Below are positions 15,346 to 15,476 of a stretch of DNA of 15,476 nt, piece by piece. The stretch is from NCBI GenBank assembly GCA_034112285.1, contig JAWUVP010000003.1, positions 1 to 15,476 of the forward strand, in the 5' to 3' direction. The position numbers and the translations under genes were made by a program. Numbering within the stretch: position 1 is the first letter of the stretch; every line of letters starts with the position of its first letter. The notes under the pieces are model-generated. The model made no database searches. It was not told the DNA's origin and saw nothing but the letters and a program-made list of their open reading frames with translations. Origin of the DNA: JAWUVP01 sp034112285. GTDB lineage: Bacteria; Pseudomonadota; Gammaproteobacteria; JABDGN01.

Positions 15346-15380
15346 GCGCGATTGAACAACCACTTAGAGACACTTAGCCC

Positions 15381-15476
15381 ATGGCAAAAGAAGAAGCATT
15401 TAAACTTGATGGCGTTATTATTGAAACATTGCGTAATGCAAACTTTCGTGTGAAATTAGAAAATGAGCATGTTATC
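15381..15476 (+). CDS. infA: Translation initiation factor IF-1 (5' part, runs off the window)
   Basis: Small OB-fold protein that binds the A site of the 30S subunit during initiation. The visible 32 residues begin MAKEEAFKLDGVIIETLRNA and continue FRVKLENEHVI. They match the start of IF-1 (E. coli [20 protein letters not shown] and FRVELENGHVV), with a full family length of about 72 residues. The ATG at 15381 is clear, although the ribosome binding site is weak. The gene leaves the window at the right edge. Confidence 0.95.
   Translation, partial: MAKEEAFKLDGVIIETLRNANFRVKLENEHVI

Larger units (their letters stand above)
15072..15380. other. Intergenic region between trxB and infA
   Basis: Contains the inverted-repeat element (15084-15190) and a smaller imperfect hairpin GGAGCGC-TGC-GCGTTCC (about 15263-15279). 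No gene is supported. A 60-residue minus-strand frame here overlaps a repeat arm and lacks protein-like features. Confidence 0.6.

Noticed and set aside
15181..15363. 60-residue minus-strand frame between trxB and infA
   Set aside because: It overlaps an arm of the inverted-repeat element, has no ribosome binding site and resembles no protein family I know.

Overview
The window looks like chromosomal DNA of a gammaproteobacterium. The right half carries the block ftsK-lolA-rarA on the minus strand, with trxB divergent from ftsK and infA just beyond it; this order is close to the E. coli trxB-(lrp)-ftsK-lolA-rarA arrangement. All these proteins have typical gammaproteobacterial lengths and motifs. 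A PARP-type ADP-ribosyltransferase and a DabAB inorganic-carbon pump next to these genes would fit a Legionellales-like, protist-associated lineage, but that placement is inference only.

Layout. Positions 1-1060 (+) hold the 3' part of a gene that enters from the left edge, followed by an ORF with a PARP catalytic domain. The two may be one gene broken by a frameshift near 298-301. Positions 1061-1488 are non-coding and contain a truncated relic of a second PARP-like gene at 1312-1458. Positions 1489-8405 (-) form a transport block: a small uncharacterised protein, dabB, dabA and a CaCA-type Ca2+/Na+ exchanger, tightly packed or overlapping and probably one transcript, then nhaA with its own likely promoter. 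A CbbR-like LysR regulator (8506-9432, +) is divergent from this operon and shares a 100-bp intergenic region with a dyad. Positions 9465-14014 (-) are rarA, lolA and ftsK. Positions 14121-15071 (+) are trxB, and 15381 to the edge is the start of infA.

How the parts may work together. DabB (a NuoL-like proton or cation channel subunit) and DabA (a zinc, carbonic-anhydrase-like subunit) are known as an energy-coupled CO2/bicarbonate accumulation system. Here the pump is linked to two cation exchangers (a CaCA family member and NhaA) and to a LysR regulator of the CbbR type, but no carbon-fixation gene is in view. This suggests bicarbonate supply for anaplerosis or pH and ion balance rather than autotrophy. 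DabB is unusually long, with a NuoM-like C-terminal extension, and the first gene of the operon is unrecognised.

The left part (to about 9440) is clearly more AT-rich than the ftsK/rarA/trxB part, which points to separate origins. Two intergenic spaces carry repeat structures: a tandemly duplicated lolA leader with palindromic dispersed-type repeats (11352-11594), and a GC-rich element with 28-bp inverted arms between trxB and infA (15084-15190).
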